Made by a program: the position numbers and the translations under genes
Shown here: positions 33,836 through 46,148 of the stretch, piece by piece
Position numbering within the stretch: position 1 is the stretch's first letter
Layout: each line of letters opens with the position of its first letter
Notes under the pieces: generated by a model
Seen by the model: only the letters and a program-made list of their open reading frames with translations
What the model was told of the DNA's origin: nothing
Database searches by the model: none
Assembly (NCBI GenBank): GCA_022457065.1
Contig: JAJGBQ010000004.1
Coordinates: forward strand, 4,402,001 to 4,466,000
DNA: 64,000 nucleotides
Direction of reading: 5' to 3'
DNA from: Curvularia sp. ZM96
Taxonomy: Eukaryota; Ascomycota; Dothideomycetes; Pleosporales; Pleosporaceae

Positions 33836-34864
33836 ATGGGGCAGCCAGAAATCCCCGCCAGCGTCATTTTGTCGCCGCGGGAACTGAAATTGTACAAGCG
33901 CTGGCAATGCTTGCATGCCAACGTCCTGCCGAATGAGCGAGGAAACATCCCCACCGCAGCCGAATACGAAGACTTTCAGCAGTGGCTGAAGCGACAAGAC
34001 TCCGGCTACTTTTCCGATATATTTGACGACATCACTGGCCACATCGCAGCCGCTTCTTCTGTCACCAAAGAGTCGAAATCTGATATGCCTGTCGCATCAG
34101 TCTGTCAACACATCATGCACCCAGTAGCCGCAAGCCAGCTCCACTCGCGATGCCCTGTGTGTACAATCGACATGCACGTCAAGTACATGCACGTTCTGTC
34201 ACAAGCCCTCGAGAACGCAGGCGGACGCGCACCGTCATGCACTCTGACCAACTCTGATCATCAAGACAAGGTTTATAATGCATGGTGCCGGGGCAAAGTA
34301 GGCGCAATCAAGCAGCTCTTGGTTCTTGAAGACATGGCCGAACAAGAGGCCAAATGGTCAGCACAGCACCCAGGAGAGCAGCGCGAGAACGTACAAACCG
34401 CATCCAAGGCGCTGGAACAATATTGGTCAGGCATGTCAGGTTGCGTGGATGAACGACCGCGTTCTAAGAAGGGCTCAACTGTCGCATTCGCCCAGGACAC
34501 GGACTTCGAGCCTGGAAGACCTGATCTATACTTCCATCGCAGATCACCGCGCTACGAACCCGGCAAATACACCATCGCAGAGTATGATGATAGCGATGAG
34601 GACATGGTCTCTGAAGACTCAGAAGATTATTCTCATGCAAGCAGCTGTCACGTCGCTGATGAGGCAAAGCCGGTTCCCGAATCACTCAAACCACTTCAAA
34701 ACCTCGATACAATCGATGAAATCGAAGATGATGGTGATAGTGACTGGGAAGATGCCGGCTCGGACGAGGACTGTGATGAATTCAGCGACGACGACAGCGA
34801 GGGCAGTTGTACATATTGGGAAATCGACGATGAGTCGAGCTTCATTGTGTTTGGCGAAGACTGA
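33836..34864 (+). CDS. Conserved hypothetical protein with CPVC motif and acidic C-terminus
   Basis: A single exon of 342 residues with no named family. An N-terminal helical part is followed by a Cys/His group (CQHIMHP, then CPVC, ~90-115) that could bind zinc, then an FEPGRPDLYFHRRSPRYEPG segment (~225-250) of a kind I associate with multi-copy hypothetical proteins of filamentous ascomycetes, and a strongly acidic Asp/Glu/Ser tail (~260-342). No signal peptide or membrane segment. The start fits a CAATC-ATG context. A leader of several hundred bases upstream contains two TGACG motifs (33676-33690). A nuclear or regulatory role would be a guess. Confidence 0.75.
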   Translation: MGQPEIPASVILSPRELKLYKRWQCLHANVLPNERGNIPTAAEYEDFQQWLKRQDSGYFSDIFDDITGHIAAASSVTKESKSDMPVASVCQHIMHPVAASQLHSRCPVCTIDMHVKYMHVLSQALENAGGRAPSCTLTNSDHQDKVYNAWCRGKVGAIKQLLVLEDMAEQEAKWSAQHPGEQRENVQTASKALEQYWSGMSGCVDERPRSKKGSTVAFAQDTDFEPGRPDLYFHRRSPRYEPGKYTIAEYDDSDEDMVSEDSEDYSHASSCHVADEAKPVPESLKPLQNLDTIDEIEDDGDSDWEDAGSDEDCDEFSDDDSEGSCTYWEIDDESSFIVFGED

Positions 34865-36444
34865 GCCACCCCCAAAGCGGACTTGGTACAGAAACTGTGA
34901 TCAAGCCATCGAACACACCCGCAAGTCATTGCCACTACGAAGCTACTGAAACACAGGAGCATGCAGTTTTTGCAAGCAGAAAGCTGAAACGCATGCAATG
35001 GAGGAAGTGCACCCAACACGCACCCTGCCCGGGGACAGAAGAAGATCAGCTCAAAGCTGAAGTTTGATTGATTGAACAAAGCACCAGAAAAGTTTTACTG
35101 ACGAGTTATGTAACATCAAAACGAAGAAGGGGATTCAGAGTGCCCGGTCCTAGTATTGCTTTTACTCGAGAAGAGAAGGGCTTTCATGTAGCATTACAAC
35201 CACGCGAGTGATTCAGCAGAACACTCAGCCAACCATCAATGGAAAAACATTTGAAATCACTTGGTGTCTAGGTCGTAATGTGATGTTGAGATCAAGCTAC
35301 ATTTATGAAGATGCAACGCTGTGGCACCTCACTTCTGCATTATGAACGAGGTAGAGAAGGCTGTGCATGCCGGATGGGTGAGTTTAACGAGTTACTGAAT
35401 CTACCTTTCCATGTCAGACATGAGATATAAGGATCCAGGGTTCATCTGGCAGAGTAGAGGATGTTGCAATCAAGGGGTAGGGATGGGCGAAGCTAGATGA
35501 GTAGAGGAATAGCTTAAATAATTATTTCGTTGCTGCAATAACCCAAGCAACTGGAGAAGTTTGTTCGTACTTGCCACTTCATGAGCTAGGTGTGCGCTAC
35601 CGACAAGCAATAGTATTCAAGACTTGGTGCAAGCAACTCAAGTCCGTTTGGTAATTGAACTTGGTATCTCAATGAGGCCTCTGGCTAATGCTCGCTATTT
35701 CTATCGTAGTACCACAGCACGGACCAAAATGATTATAGAATTCTTTCAGTGTGAACCTTGGTCCAATCGTTCTAAGTACGCGTATTTGTTGGGTTTTCTC
35801 TTGGAGAGTAAGATGATAATTTCTATCAGGACTTCCAAGTCCAATTTATGGAGCAACAGTTTTACATGAAGCTACCTCCACACTCTTTACTGGCGACAAA
35901 CCAGCAGTAGTTTACGTCAGTTTACTGACGGTCTTACACCAGCCTCAGGAGCACGCAGGAGAAGGAATTTTGGTACCATAAACTGAACTGGGCATGAGGT
36001 TTTCTAAGCAAAGAACAATATCCGCTGAAAGTGATCAGGAGCAACGAAGAATAGGAAAGGCTATTCGAGATGAAGAGGTGAAGAAATCCGCAACAATATC
36101 ACTAGACGGCTCGGATCAGGGAAAGATGATAGAAAGATGTTTTTCAAAAGGATTAGCAGCAGCCGAAGCGCGGTAAATCAGAACCAGGTCTCAATTCGCA
36201 ATTTGGACTAGATGCAGGCAGAGAAGAGCATCAGTGGGTGCGTCGGATACTTTGTATGTTGAGAAAAAGCCATGATATAGTACTCGAGTGTCTGATACAG
36301 TATTTGAAATAGAAATTCGGTCCAGTCTCTGTTTCCATATCAGGTACGAGAAGGCCTTGCGCTAAAACTCCTTCACCTACCATGACCGCCGCCATCACAT
36401 GCAGGCCGCTTTTTGTGTCCAGCATTTCTTGACGCCGAAGTCAA
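34865..36444. other. Convergent intergenic region, no gene recognised
   Basis: 1,580 bases between convergent stop codons. The sequence is A/T-leaning, with only short open frames (such as 35994-36176) that lack domains. No terminal repeats or mobile-element motifs were seen. Confidence 0.45.
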
Positions 36445-38049
36445 TCACCTCCCGATGACTTTCCGTTCCATATATCTCGCTGGAATATATATCAGCGCTG
36501 TAACCACGAACGTAAACTCGTTTCCGATATCGCCACCCCCAACGCCAATCAAACTTCCAAGTGGTCCCACAAACCACGTCTGCACCATCCCCATGACCCA
36601 AGCGATAGTGCCGATGCCAAACGCGGATCCGGCAGCAAGTCCTAATGGCAGACGATTCGGATCGTTCCAAGCATCCAGATTGTAATTGTCAAAGTTCATG
36701 CCGCGGAAAATGACGTGCTCGCTGCACAGAATAACAAAGTACTGTGTGCACCAGTATCCAAGCAGGCTCAGGAAGTTCTGGAGGTACACGCTCAACTTTG
36801 CACGGCCTCCGATCGCAAGACCAAGAATACATGCGCAAGACGCCAGCACCCATAAAATGCGGGGTATGCGTGCGAGGGGTCGTGCAAACTGCTGGCACGA
36901 TATCGCAGCGCTATAGATGGAAATAACGTTGGTGTTGATACCAGAGAGGACGAGTAGGGTGAGGATAACCTTTGCGAATCCCCGCGGATACAGTATGGTC
37001 TGGATGAGGAAACCTAGTCCCTGGGTTGTGTAGACTTCCTCCCAGTCAGGCCGGTTGTTCATGCCGAAAGCCACGACGTTGCCCGCTAGCATGCCGATTG
37101 AAGTAGGAAGTGCGACGCCAATAGTAGTCAGGAAGAAAACTTTCCACCGATTCACGTCAACGGGGTAATGGACGTAGTAATCCGACGCAATGACTTGCCA
37201 TGATGCTGAACTGCCGTACACAATGGCAAGCAAGCTGAGCACCCGGCCACCCAGGTCTATCCCATGCAAGTCCGTCTTCGTGCTGTTATCTGTGTATTTC
37301 CCCGTCTCGGCGAAGATGATGAGGAAAATCACAAAGAAGATGAACCACGCATAGCGTTCGTAGAACAAGACAGCGCGGAGTCCTACAAACGAGATGACCG
37401 TCGATACAAGAACGATGATGACGATACCTACGACAAGTGAGACATGGCCATCCGCAACGGCAGTCAGTGCTAGACCGCCTGCGATACAAGCGACTGCTGC
37501 CCAGCCGATTTGCTGGATAGTGTTGAGCGCAGCAATGATCTTTGTAGGCCACCAGCCAAACGAATACCGCGAAATCGAGATCTGGCGTAAGCCCGTCGGC
37601 GGCCCAAACGTAGCTGCAAACCCTGTTGATGCTCCTCCGAGCAGAGTCGCAGCAATGGTGATACAAATGGACTGCCGGAGCGCTGTCGTCGCAGTAAACA
37701 TTAGCTTTTCCCTATCCTAATAATGTGTATGGTAGACGGGCATTAAAAAAAAATGCTTACTCAATCCCAGCTCATGGCCCAGAAACCCAATCGCAAAGCA
37801 AGATGTATTCATTGAGCCTGAGGCCCAGATGAAAATCATGTTGAGCTGCTGATGCCACGGCACATATCCTTTGTCCTGTGGGAGTTTTCTGGTAATGGCC
37901 TCAGCCTCGACACCGAGTTTAGCGTCCAACCTCGCTTCCAATGCCCGTAGTTTGGCCAGGAGTCCTGTCTCTGTCTCGTGAGTAGTAAGGCCGATGCCAT
38001 TGTCACTCGTGACGCTGGTCTTGTCTTGGGCCTTTTCTACGTCCTCCAT
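36445..38049 (-). CDS. NCS1-family purine-cytosine permease (Fcy2/FcyB-like)
   Basis: A plasma-membrane proton symporter for cytosine, purines or related bases. Two exons (38049-37761, 37682-36445) give 508 residues with about 12 membrane segments. The cytoplasmic N-terminus (~1-60) is followed by the conserved start of TM1 (WASGSMNTS). The NCS1 loop GPPTGLRQISISRYSFG spans about residues 120-137. The intron is best closed at CGACAG (37683), which joins GHELGL to TLRQS and leaves out an in-frame ATG that would otherwise look like a start. Which base it transports cannot be decided here; the stop falls in a gene-poor region. Confidence 0.88.
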
Positions 38050-38859
38050 GGCAAGTTGGAGTACAGTGGAAAAAGCTAGAGAAGGAGGGAAAGAAAGAGG
38101 GGACTGGATGTGCTGTTCCGTGTGCGGGCGTCTCTGTACTAGATAGTTTAACTCTTTGCACCCTAGGCTGGTTGCCGCATAAGTAGATTAAAAGCGCCGT
38201 TGCAACGCCGATACGAACAAACGAGATAGGGCTACTGCCCCACTGTCGATCTTCGTAGTTACAAGGTATACTATCTTTGGCGGAGGCATCCTACCACCAG
38301 GGCTAGAATGGATCGCTTCCATTATCTTTATCTTTCCCGGACGAAGAAAGTGATATACGAAGAAGTGTTTGTGACGCTCTGCGTCGCCCTATAGCGCACA
38401 TATTAATTTACGCTCTCATATAATGTTTTGTCAAGGCCCAATAAGGTTCAAAACTGCCGGTGCTTACTATGTTCGACCCAATAGTACGAGCAGGGCCGTC
38501 TCAACCGCTCCAGAGTCTCCGCCAGCTTATCGGCGCCAAGACAGCTGGGCGAGGCTTAAATTCGTTCATGGAATATTTGCCGGGCGGGCATGTAACCCGA
38601 TCCGAGGACTTTGAGCGAACTCGTGGAGTGTAACGCACCATGATCGGCATCTAACGATTTGGGGCCTGTGCTGACTTTTCTGAGCGTGTGTTAAGCTGCT
38701 ACAGACGAAACGTGCACTTCGTAGCACCATGGGAGCGGCTCAGGTTCATCGACTTTTAGGGAAGTATTTCCCAATATCTTCATAAAGCAGATACACATGT
38801 AGTATACACCTTTGTTGCCTCTCATTTCCATCATCTCAATCCATCAACGCTCTTGGAAC
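38050..38859 (-). other. Intergenic: promoter of the NCS1 permease and 3' flank of the mL50-like gene
   Basis: 810 bases. The first ~100 bases next to 38049 look like a purine-rich leader. No gene or repeat was recognised. Confidence 0.45.
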
Positions 38860-40783
38860 TTACACAGCAGAGGCCTGGGCAGCTGCCTCCCGCCCTTCCC
38901 TCCACATCCTCGTCTTCTTCGCCAAGAAGTCCGCACCCTTACTACTCAAGGGCTTTGAGAACTCTGCTCGCTTGCGTGATAATCCAACCACAGTGCGTAC
39001 TTTTTTCTTTCCTTTCTTGACTGTCCTCAGCGGCATACCGGTGCTCAAACCACGCTCCCATAGCGCATAGTTGACCACCTTGTCGAGACCGGTCTTGCTT
39101 CGCTTTTCCGCCTTTGTTGGCTTGGCGCGGCGGAGCTCGACGTTGCCCAAGTTGATCAAGTCGCCGAGGTCAGCTTTCCGCTTTTTCTCAGCAGTTGATA
39201 CTACTTGTTGCTTAGCCTTTTCGCGCGCCTTCTGACCTTCAACGTGAATGGCAGCGAAGAGGCTGGTGGGTTGGGGCTTGGCGGCTAGGCAGAGACTGTT
39301 GTATAAATCTCCTAGAGTGGTTGCAGAAGAAAGCTCTGGGTCGGAGATGCGATGACCTGTCAACTGGTAAAGACGTTTGTAGAGCTGGCCAAGTTAGGTT
39401 TGTGCTTAAAAGGGAACTACGTTGGACAGCACTTACAGCGAATTTCAGGTTGATGTCAGTCACTTGAATTTGTCGCCACTTCGTCTCTTCCGGCTTGATA
39501 GCAGATGCACTTGATCGGCTTTGCTGTGCAGCCCTCTTCAAAGCTGCAAACTCCTGAGCCAAGCGTTGTGCCTTCTCTTCGAGGATCGAAGCTTGCAGCT
39601 CACTCTTCGGCTCTTTTGGAGGCTGTGACTGTGACTTGGGGGTGTGAGGCTCTGTCGTAGTCGAAGTCGACGTGGCTGTGGGTGCGACGTCCTCGACAGC
39701 GGGCTGCTCAACAACTGGTTCTTGAGCCGGCTTGTTACGAGGCACAGGTCGGTTCGACATAAAGTCAAAAGGCTTCTTTTCAGAATCCATCTTGACCATA
39801 GCTGCCCGCTTGTGTGCCGGGGTGTCAGGGTCCATCGTGGGAACTTGCTCTTCTGTTGGAACCACATCCTCACCTTCCTCTACAAGGAGTTCCGCTGACT
39901 CCTCGAAAGAAGGCTCCCAAGTCGGCGCACTTTGCATAGTCTCCAGAAGCTGTTCTAGGCTTTTGTGCTGAGGAAAGGCGAGGGCGAGATCTCCGCTCTC
40001 TGTCTTGACCAATCTGATATCTTTAACCCAGCGTGGTGCATTGTAGATTCCACGATTTGCAAACTTGGAGAAATCCATACCGAGACCAGCCTGCTTCATA
40101 GCATGGATTTCGGCAACGGCCTGGGTGAAACGGTTGCGCAACTCGCTTGGACGAGTGACTTTGGTGTGAAGACCAAAGTTGTAGTCTGTATATGGGCGTT
40201 TTGTCTTTTCGTGGACAGTTTGAGCCATCATCAGATTCTCATCCTTGAGTGTGTACGGTGTGCCAGTGAGCTCCTCAATCTCGTCTGCCATCTCCAGCGT
40301 CAGCGGGGTGTAAGTTCGCAGTGTGAGCTTTTCAAATTCCTTGGCCATGTCCCTCTCCACCTTTTGTCTCAGCCATTCTTCTCCACCAACACGCTGAAGG
40401 CCACTGATGTTCTCAGATGGCTTGTAATGGGGAAAGTTGGGTCTGTCTTCCTCGAGTACCTCCTCATACTCGCCCTGTTCCTCAGGCGCGATTCGGACTG
40501 GTGACGTTGGGTCGTATGGGTCGACATGTGCGCCAATTGGCTCCGAGTCACCAAGGAGTCGCTTCTGCCATCGCCGCACAAACTGCTGATGCTTTTTCTT
40601 ATCTTGCTTTCCGGGGAGGAGAAATGAATTGGGGGCGGTGGTAGAAAATGCGGCGGCGCTGCGGAGATGGGTGCAGGGCGAGAGGGCGCAGCGGGTGGGC
40701 AGCGGTGACACTCTTTGGCATATTGAAGCGTAGAGCGAATGTGACGGGTCGGTCGCCCGCGAAGGGCGCGGTATTCGGCGCAT
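38860..40783 (-). CDS. Mitochondrial large-ribosomal-subunit protein, mL50-like
   Basis: Two exons (40783-39437, 39384-38860) give 623 residues. The N-terminus is basic and rich in Arg/Ser with a FSTTAPNS segment (~50), a typical mitochondrial targeting peptide and cleavage region. The junction creates LYKRLYQLTGHRISDPEL, which resembles the mL50 (Ribosomal_L50) core, and a Lys/Arg-rich tail follows. The middle (~270-400) is Pro/Thr/Glu-rich and probably disordered, which explains the large size. The ATG at 40783 (MRRIP) is chosen because the longer reading starts at TTG. Only 227 bases separate it from the Arp6 stop, so its promoter is compact. Family assignment is moderate. Confidence 0.7.
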
Positions 40784-41010
40784 TGGATCGAGATGCGGAG
40801 TGTGCAACTTGTGCTAGAAATCCCTTCGAATGCAATTGACAGCCCGCCAAGACGCCGAAACTCAGCCAATCACAGCCGTCGCAGCCCCGAGCATCTCCCA
40901 CTATCGTTCATGTTAGGTATCTATGCTGTTCTAGTTGCATAAGCAAATTCATTCTAGTAATGGCAGGCAGAACACATTTTTTTAAATTAAAGCATATAAT
41001 TGGGTATCAT

Positions 41011-42384
41011 CTAGGTAAACTTCTTCACCAGCCACGTCGATCCCTTCTCGTCATACTCTGCCTTGGTCACAAGAACCTCCTTCATCAAGTTCGGTTGACT
41101 GGCAAAATGCGCCCCTCCCAGCCATGTGTGCTTGATGGGGTCTTCTGCCCTGGCTATATTTAAAACATACTCTATCGGCACCAAAGCCCTCATCTCCGTC
41201 TCGAGTCGTTCCATGAAGCCTGTGATAAGGGAGTTTCCACCTACAACAACTATGTTCGCAAGGAAACCGACTTTCAAAGCTTCTGGGAGTCCACTTAATG
41301 ACTCCATGATTGCACCAGGGAGGCCAACTTCCTGGATGCCAATATCTGAGGGGTTGAATAGTAGTTCCGGGACAGCGAACCGCTCGTTGCCGAGAGGCAG
41401 CAGGTCCTCTCTTGGTCCCTGCAGTGGCTGCAAACCACGACGCATTCGTGACTTTGCAGGGTCATGAGGGCGCGCATGGCCATGTATCGCATTCTCGTAG
41501 TCCGGCAGCACATAATCGACAACAATGCTCGAATCCAGCTCTCTTTTGGCACCTACTCGACCCTTCCACGTCCGCTCCAGGTCTTGAGCGAACTGCTGTG
41601 GCGATGGTGCAACGTACGAGACAGCTTCCTTTATCTCGTTAAGCAAATATGTCTCCTCCATCATGTTGTAGTGGCGTAACGAAGATAGCTCTTTTAAGTA
41701 GTTGGTAAGAAGCTTTCCGCCGACCGTCAGCCGCCTTACTGCTGATTGTATGAGCTTGCCGTTGTATAGAGGTAAGATGGTCGTATCGGAGTAGGACGTG
41801 TCGATGACCAGGAGGCATTCTTGTGGTGGTGATGATAGCGACGACGCAGCAGGGCCGTTGTATGCATTCAATGTCGCGCCTACACATCTGTAGTAGGCAG
41901 CAAACTCGAACTGCTCGAATACGATTTCGTCACAATTCTTCTGAAGCTCTTTCGGGCAATTTGGTTTCTCTGTTAGAAGTAGGTTCGTTTCTTTCGGGTC
42001 AATCTATTCACTGTTAGCCAGCACCATCTCACAGTCCTAGCGATTGTGCATACCCACCCTCAGCCCCTCCCCCGCAGTCTCGCTCATGAACTCATGCTCC
42101 CAGATGGCCTTCTCAGCCTCCCAGTTGACTATGAAGCCTTTCTCGACTGGGCGCCGGAATGCCAGCTCCCCAAAATCTTTACACGAATCAAGCTCCGCGC
42201 CGACATATGTGAGTTTGTCGCGTGTGCTGCGCGCGATGCAGTTGGGTATGACACTGCAGCCGTCGTATGTGGGCTCCGTCGCTGCTGAGACTAGGCCGGC
42301 TTTGATAGTATAGGCTCCATTGTCTATGACTAGGGTTTTATTTGGTGGTGCCGGGGCTGACTTCTTGGAGCCCTTGGGTGGCAT
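41011..42384 (-). CDS. arp6: Actin-related protein Arp6 (SWR1 complex)
   Basis: A nuclear actin-related protein that is a subunit of the SWR1 remodeller, which deposits H2A.Z. Two exons (42384-42058, 42003-41011) give 439 residues, the same length as yeast Arp6. The actin-fold phosphate loops are recognisable (VIDNGAYTIKAG ~20, VIDTSYSDTTI), as are Arp6-typical motifs (NCIARSTRD, YYRC followed by LNAYN, IVVVGGNSL, TWLGGAHFA). The 54-bp intron joins GEGLR to IDPKETN in phase 0. It diverges from the hypothetical gene at 43053. Confidence 0.94.
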
Positions 42385-43052
42385 TGTGCGTGTGACAGTT
42401 CATCAGATCGCGGCGCGAGGCTTCAGAATCTCCAGGGCCTGAAAACGCCTGCTCACGTGCCGCCCCACTCTGATTAATCACAACCTTTGTCGACCAAGTT
42501 TCCGTCATTATACTTCGAACAAGATTCACTTTCGAACTAAACTGCGTGTATGATTTAGAACTATCTCGACTGCTTTTGACACCAACTTAGAGCTGTGGTC
42601 ACTTGAAATGAGATGGGCTCACCCAGGCGCTACGGGTGTACCGGATCCAACGCGCCATGTGCAGAACACAGAATCAAAAGGTACATGGAAAGCCTATTTT
42701 CATCTCGTATATTGAGAAGCAAATTGCGCAAGTATCTTCCAGCTGTGAAGCCAATCTCGCGGAACATGGCAGCACCATACCTGTTGGAAATGCGGCGTCC
42801 GCATGACGACACTCACCCCGCACGCGACTTATTGCTTCTCCTCGTACAGTCTTATTTATGATGCGCGTACCGCTTGGCAATCTATTGGCGGGCCTTTGAT
42901 CAATACATTCGCTCGTATGCTATATATCTACATGCCTACTAGTCTATGACGTTAATCCAGACTTTGCTAACCACACGCGACCAACTTGGAATCCGTCAGC
43001 ACCGCCTTTAATCCAACCGGCTAACGCTACTCTCGCAAACAACGTCCTCAAG
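42385..43052. promoter_or_regulatory. Shared divergent promoter, arp6 / conserved hypothetical
   Basis: 668 bases between two divergent start codons. No specific site stood out, and no gene is supported within it. Confidence 0.45.
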
Positions 43053-43754
43053 ATGGATGACTGGCAAGATGTCGCGTTCTCGTCGCGACACATGCACAAT
43101 CGCACTGGGCGCACCGGCAAGTCCAAGAATACCAGCGCCTTTGATGTCCGCAAGACTTTCGCCAGTTACTCTGTCAAGTGCCCAGCCTGGCAGAAGGTCC
43201 TGGGTACGAACGGCGATGCGCAGCCAGACCAAGAGGCCTCCTTGGAACTGTATCGGCTGACAGAATCCGGCGAAGGTGTCGTTGGCGAACTCATTCTACC
43301 AGGTGTACTGCGGACTGCAGTCATTTTAGCCGGCAGTCGAGACACTCTGCGAAGAGTAATCGCAGACATTGAGCCAGGCGACGAGGAAGCTGCGAACGGG
43401 CAAGACAACGAGCAGGAAGATGGCAATAGTGACAGCTTTACTGAACCAGAGTCACCTGCCAAGACGCGCTTCGACACGTTCGAGAAGAACAGTTTCCGCT
43501 CGCCCAAGTTTTGGTTCCGCTGGAGTGGCGTACCATCTAGTGGCGTGTTGCAGTCAGCATCCAAAGGAGATCGTGCCTATGAATCGGATCTGGGGTACAT
43601 TGTCTTCGCTGGCAATGACTGCCGCAAGTTCAAGGGCACCATCAATTGCGCTTCGTTGAAATGGAAGAATGTAGCCATCACCGGGCACAAAGTCATTGCG
43701 CGCTCGGAATCTGATACCCAAGTAACATGGGGCAAGGATGAGGTCCCACTGTGA
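43053..43754 (+). CDS. Conserved hypothetical protein, 233 aa
   Basis: A single-exon frame starting MDDWQDVAFSSRHMHNRT. No signal peptide or membrane segment. The N-terminal basic part is followed by a hydrophobic beta-rich segment (GEGVVGELILPGVLRTAVI), an acidic linker (~110-145), and a C-terminal block with KFWFRWSG (~153) and CRKFKGTINC (~190). The structured ends and the disordered middle argue for a real protein. I cannot assign a function. Confidence 0.72.
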   Translation: MDDWQDVAFSSRHMHNRTGRTGKSKNTSAFDVRKTFASYSVKCPAWQKVLGTNGDAQPDQEASLELYRLTESGEGVVGELILPGVLRTAVILAGSRDTLRRVIADIEPGDEEAANGQDNEQEDGNSDSFTEPESPAKTRFDTFEKNSFRSPKFWFRWSGVPSSGVLQSASKGDRAYESDLGYIVFAGNDCRKFKGTINCASLKWKNVAITGHKVIARSESDTQVTWGKDEVPL

Positions 43755-44070
43755 GGAAACACCCGATGGAAGTCTGGCTCTCATGTATGAAGTAGTGGCT
43801 TCGTTCAGCAGCGCCTTTCGTCTGTATGGCTGGATAGCTCTTTAGACAAGAAGCCAAGGAATTAACATTGTCACGGCAATGTTTCATGATGCTAACAGAA
43901 GCTATGCGTTAGATAGTTTAAACAATGGCGCTGGAAATTCGAGGCTCTGGTGATACAAACTCAGTCCATGTAGTCGTTGTTTGAAGAATAGATTTGAGGA
44001 ACTGACGGAACAAATTGCTATGCTCAATCAATTTTCCAAACATGCAATGCGACTCGATAGTGAACGACCT
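43755..44070. other. Convergent intergenic region
   Basis: 316 bases between the stop of the hypothetical gene and the stop of the Zn2Cys6 regulator. Nothing recognisable. Confidence 0.5.
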
Positions 44071-45633
44071 TCATAACTCCCATGCAGCTTTTGCAATCAC
44101 ATATTCATTATGCACAGCCAAAGTCTGCATCACCCACCTTCCCTCGACAGAGTTGTTTCCGTCAAGCACTTGCCAAGACGTAAAAGCAGCCCATTGTACG
44201 ACGGGGGAGGCAAATTCCGTTTTGCCACTCAGCAACCTTTGCCGTAGATAATCTGGCATGGTCCGGAAGATGTCTACAGCAGCCGCGTAGATGGAAGAGG
44301 CATTAATACCTATCGGGATACCCACGTGCGTTCCTTGCTGCATGACCAAGGGTAGAGTGGGCTGTAAGTTCTCAGCAGCCTCAATGACTTGTAGAACGTA
44401 TATCAAGGCCGTGCAATACAACATGAACATGCGGGCAACAGAATCGTTCCGAAATTTGTAAACTTCTTGGAACACTAGGGGAGCACCTGCAGCAAGAGCT
44501 TCAAGGTCATCTTCCGCGACATGAGCATTACCCTTGTCACGGTCCCACCGCTCTTTCCAAGACTGCATAAAAGCGAGTAACTCCACTCCTTTGGTTCTGA
44601 TTGTTTCAAGCCTTTCTAGGCAAGCAGGATCATATGTGTTCCATGTTCTGGCTAACTCATCGCTTGCAGCATTCAGTACCGAGCAATCTGCCAGTACATC
44701 ATGAAGCTCCCGTTCTTCTGTTGTTTCTAGAGAAAGGGCTGTTTGTAATACAGCCTTCCATCTCGGTCTAGCAAATATGGATGGGGTCCTGTTACGCAGG
44801 GCTGCGACCAGAACCATATGCCGCATGCCCTTGTAGAACTCTAGCTCTTGGGGTGACGCATATATCAGCAAGCCTGGGTCACGAAGTGCCAGCAGCCTCT
44901 CTAACCCTAACATGTGTTTGAGCCAATTCCTGGGTCCGCTCGGCAGGTACATCTCTAGCATGGCCATGACAATAACGACATTAAGGACGTCGTCACGGGT
45001 ATGACATCCTGGGATGCTGAGAGCTTGATTCAGCTGCTGGAGCGCTGCACTATGCATCTTGTAGCCCTCGACAAGGATTGGAGTTTGGCAATAGCGTGAA
45101 CCGAAAAACAGCGTAGCAAAAGTCAAGGCGGCTCGAGTGAGGAGAGAACTGTCTTCTATGCTTGTCGAGTTTAGAGCAAGATCAAGATCCGAGACGTGCA
45201 GTTTCTGCAGGTGCAGGTCGATAGGCCCATTTGGGAAAAGATGGCGTCGCAGATGACAAATGTAGACCTCGTTTTCGTTGAACCTCAGTGCCAACTCCTG
45301 CACCGATGACTCGGAACCAGGAGAGATTGAGCGCGGACCTTGGACATCCTGCCTCTTCCGAGAAGCTTTCACTCCCACATCTGCCGGTTCGTGTGACGAT
45401 CTCTGTGTCCGCCGCGATTTAACAATCTTTCCCTCTACAAAGACGAGGGTTTTGGGGCCATCGCAAGGGACACCGAGTTTCTGGCATCGTAGGCAAACGG
45501 GCTGGGTCTCGTCTGGGCCAGAGGCGTCAGCCTATACCTCTGTAGGTCGGGCCGAGTGGCGCTACTTACCACACTTGATGCGCCGCTTGCGGCATGTGGA
45601 GCATCCCTTGGAACGACCGGCCACATTAACCAT
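44071..45633 (-). CDS. Zn2Cys6 transcription factor with fungal-specific TF domain
   Basis: Two exons (45633-45570, 45512-44071) give 501 residues. The first exon plus the junction form an N-terminal binuclear zinc cluster, C11-x2-C14-x6-C21-x6-C28-x2-C31-x6-C38, with a basic CRKRRIKC loop. The intron splits the cluster right after the third Cys. The rest is the alpha-helical fungal TF domain (Fungal_trans_2 type; RNWLKHMLGLERLLALRDP ~235-253). It diverges from the SRPBCC gene across 515 bases, and an MFS transporter lies just beyond, so it may regulate these neighbours. Confidence 0.9.
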
Positions 45634-46148
45634 GGCTACTTAGGCACAAGATGCATACGACGAGAACGGATATGGTATCTTGAACGAGGGGTTAATTCAG
45701 GTGGAGAGATGGATAAGGCAACCACCTCAGCATTACGAGTTGCACATGGTCCAGAAACTAAGCCTATTGTGGCCCTAGTCTCGCGCAATGGGACGCAATA
45801 GGACTAGCGCTGAGGGGACTCCTCTCATCTGGCCTTACAACCTGGGTATATTCTACGCAGCCGACAGGACCCTGCGGCACTGGCCTTATCTAGAACCATT
45901 AAACGACTATCAGGCTGTGATATAAGTGCCAGTAGAAGCCCGCGCGAGAAGCCGCAAGGGGGAAGGCTAGCTGATCTCCTACTACAGTACTCGGACGAGA
46001 TGAATGATATAAAGATGAAGACTAGCCATGCCACAAAAGCCATTCACATCACCAAACTAACAGCCGTCATATACAAGACACCTGCTCTTCAAAGCCCCAA
46101 GCATCAAAACCACTTTTCAGCCGCACACTTTCCCCCAACTAAGCCACC
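45634..46148. promoter_or_regulatory. Divergent promoter, Zn2Cys6 regulator / SRPBCC protein
   Basis: 515 bases between divergent start codons. Local CGG triplets (for instance near 45671 and 45858) could serve as half-sites for a Zn2Cys6 protein, but no clear inverted or everted CGG pair was fixed by eye. Confidence 0.4.

Noticed and set aside
36445..37701. Single-exon model of the permease starting at 37701
   Set aside because: That ATG lies inside the intron; the two-exon model restores TM1 and the normal N-terminus with consistent phases.
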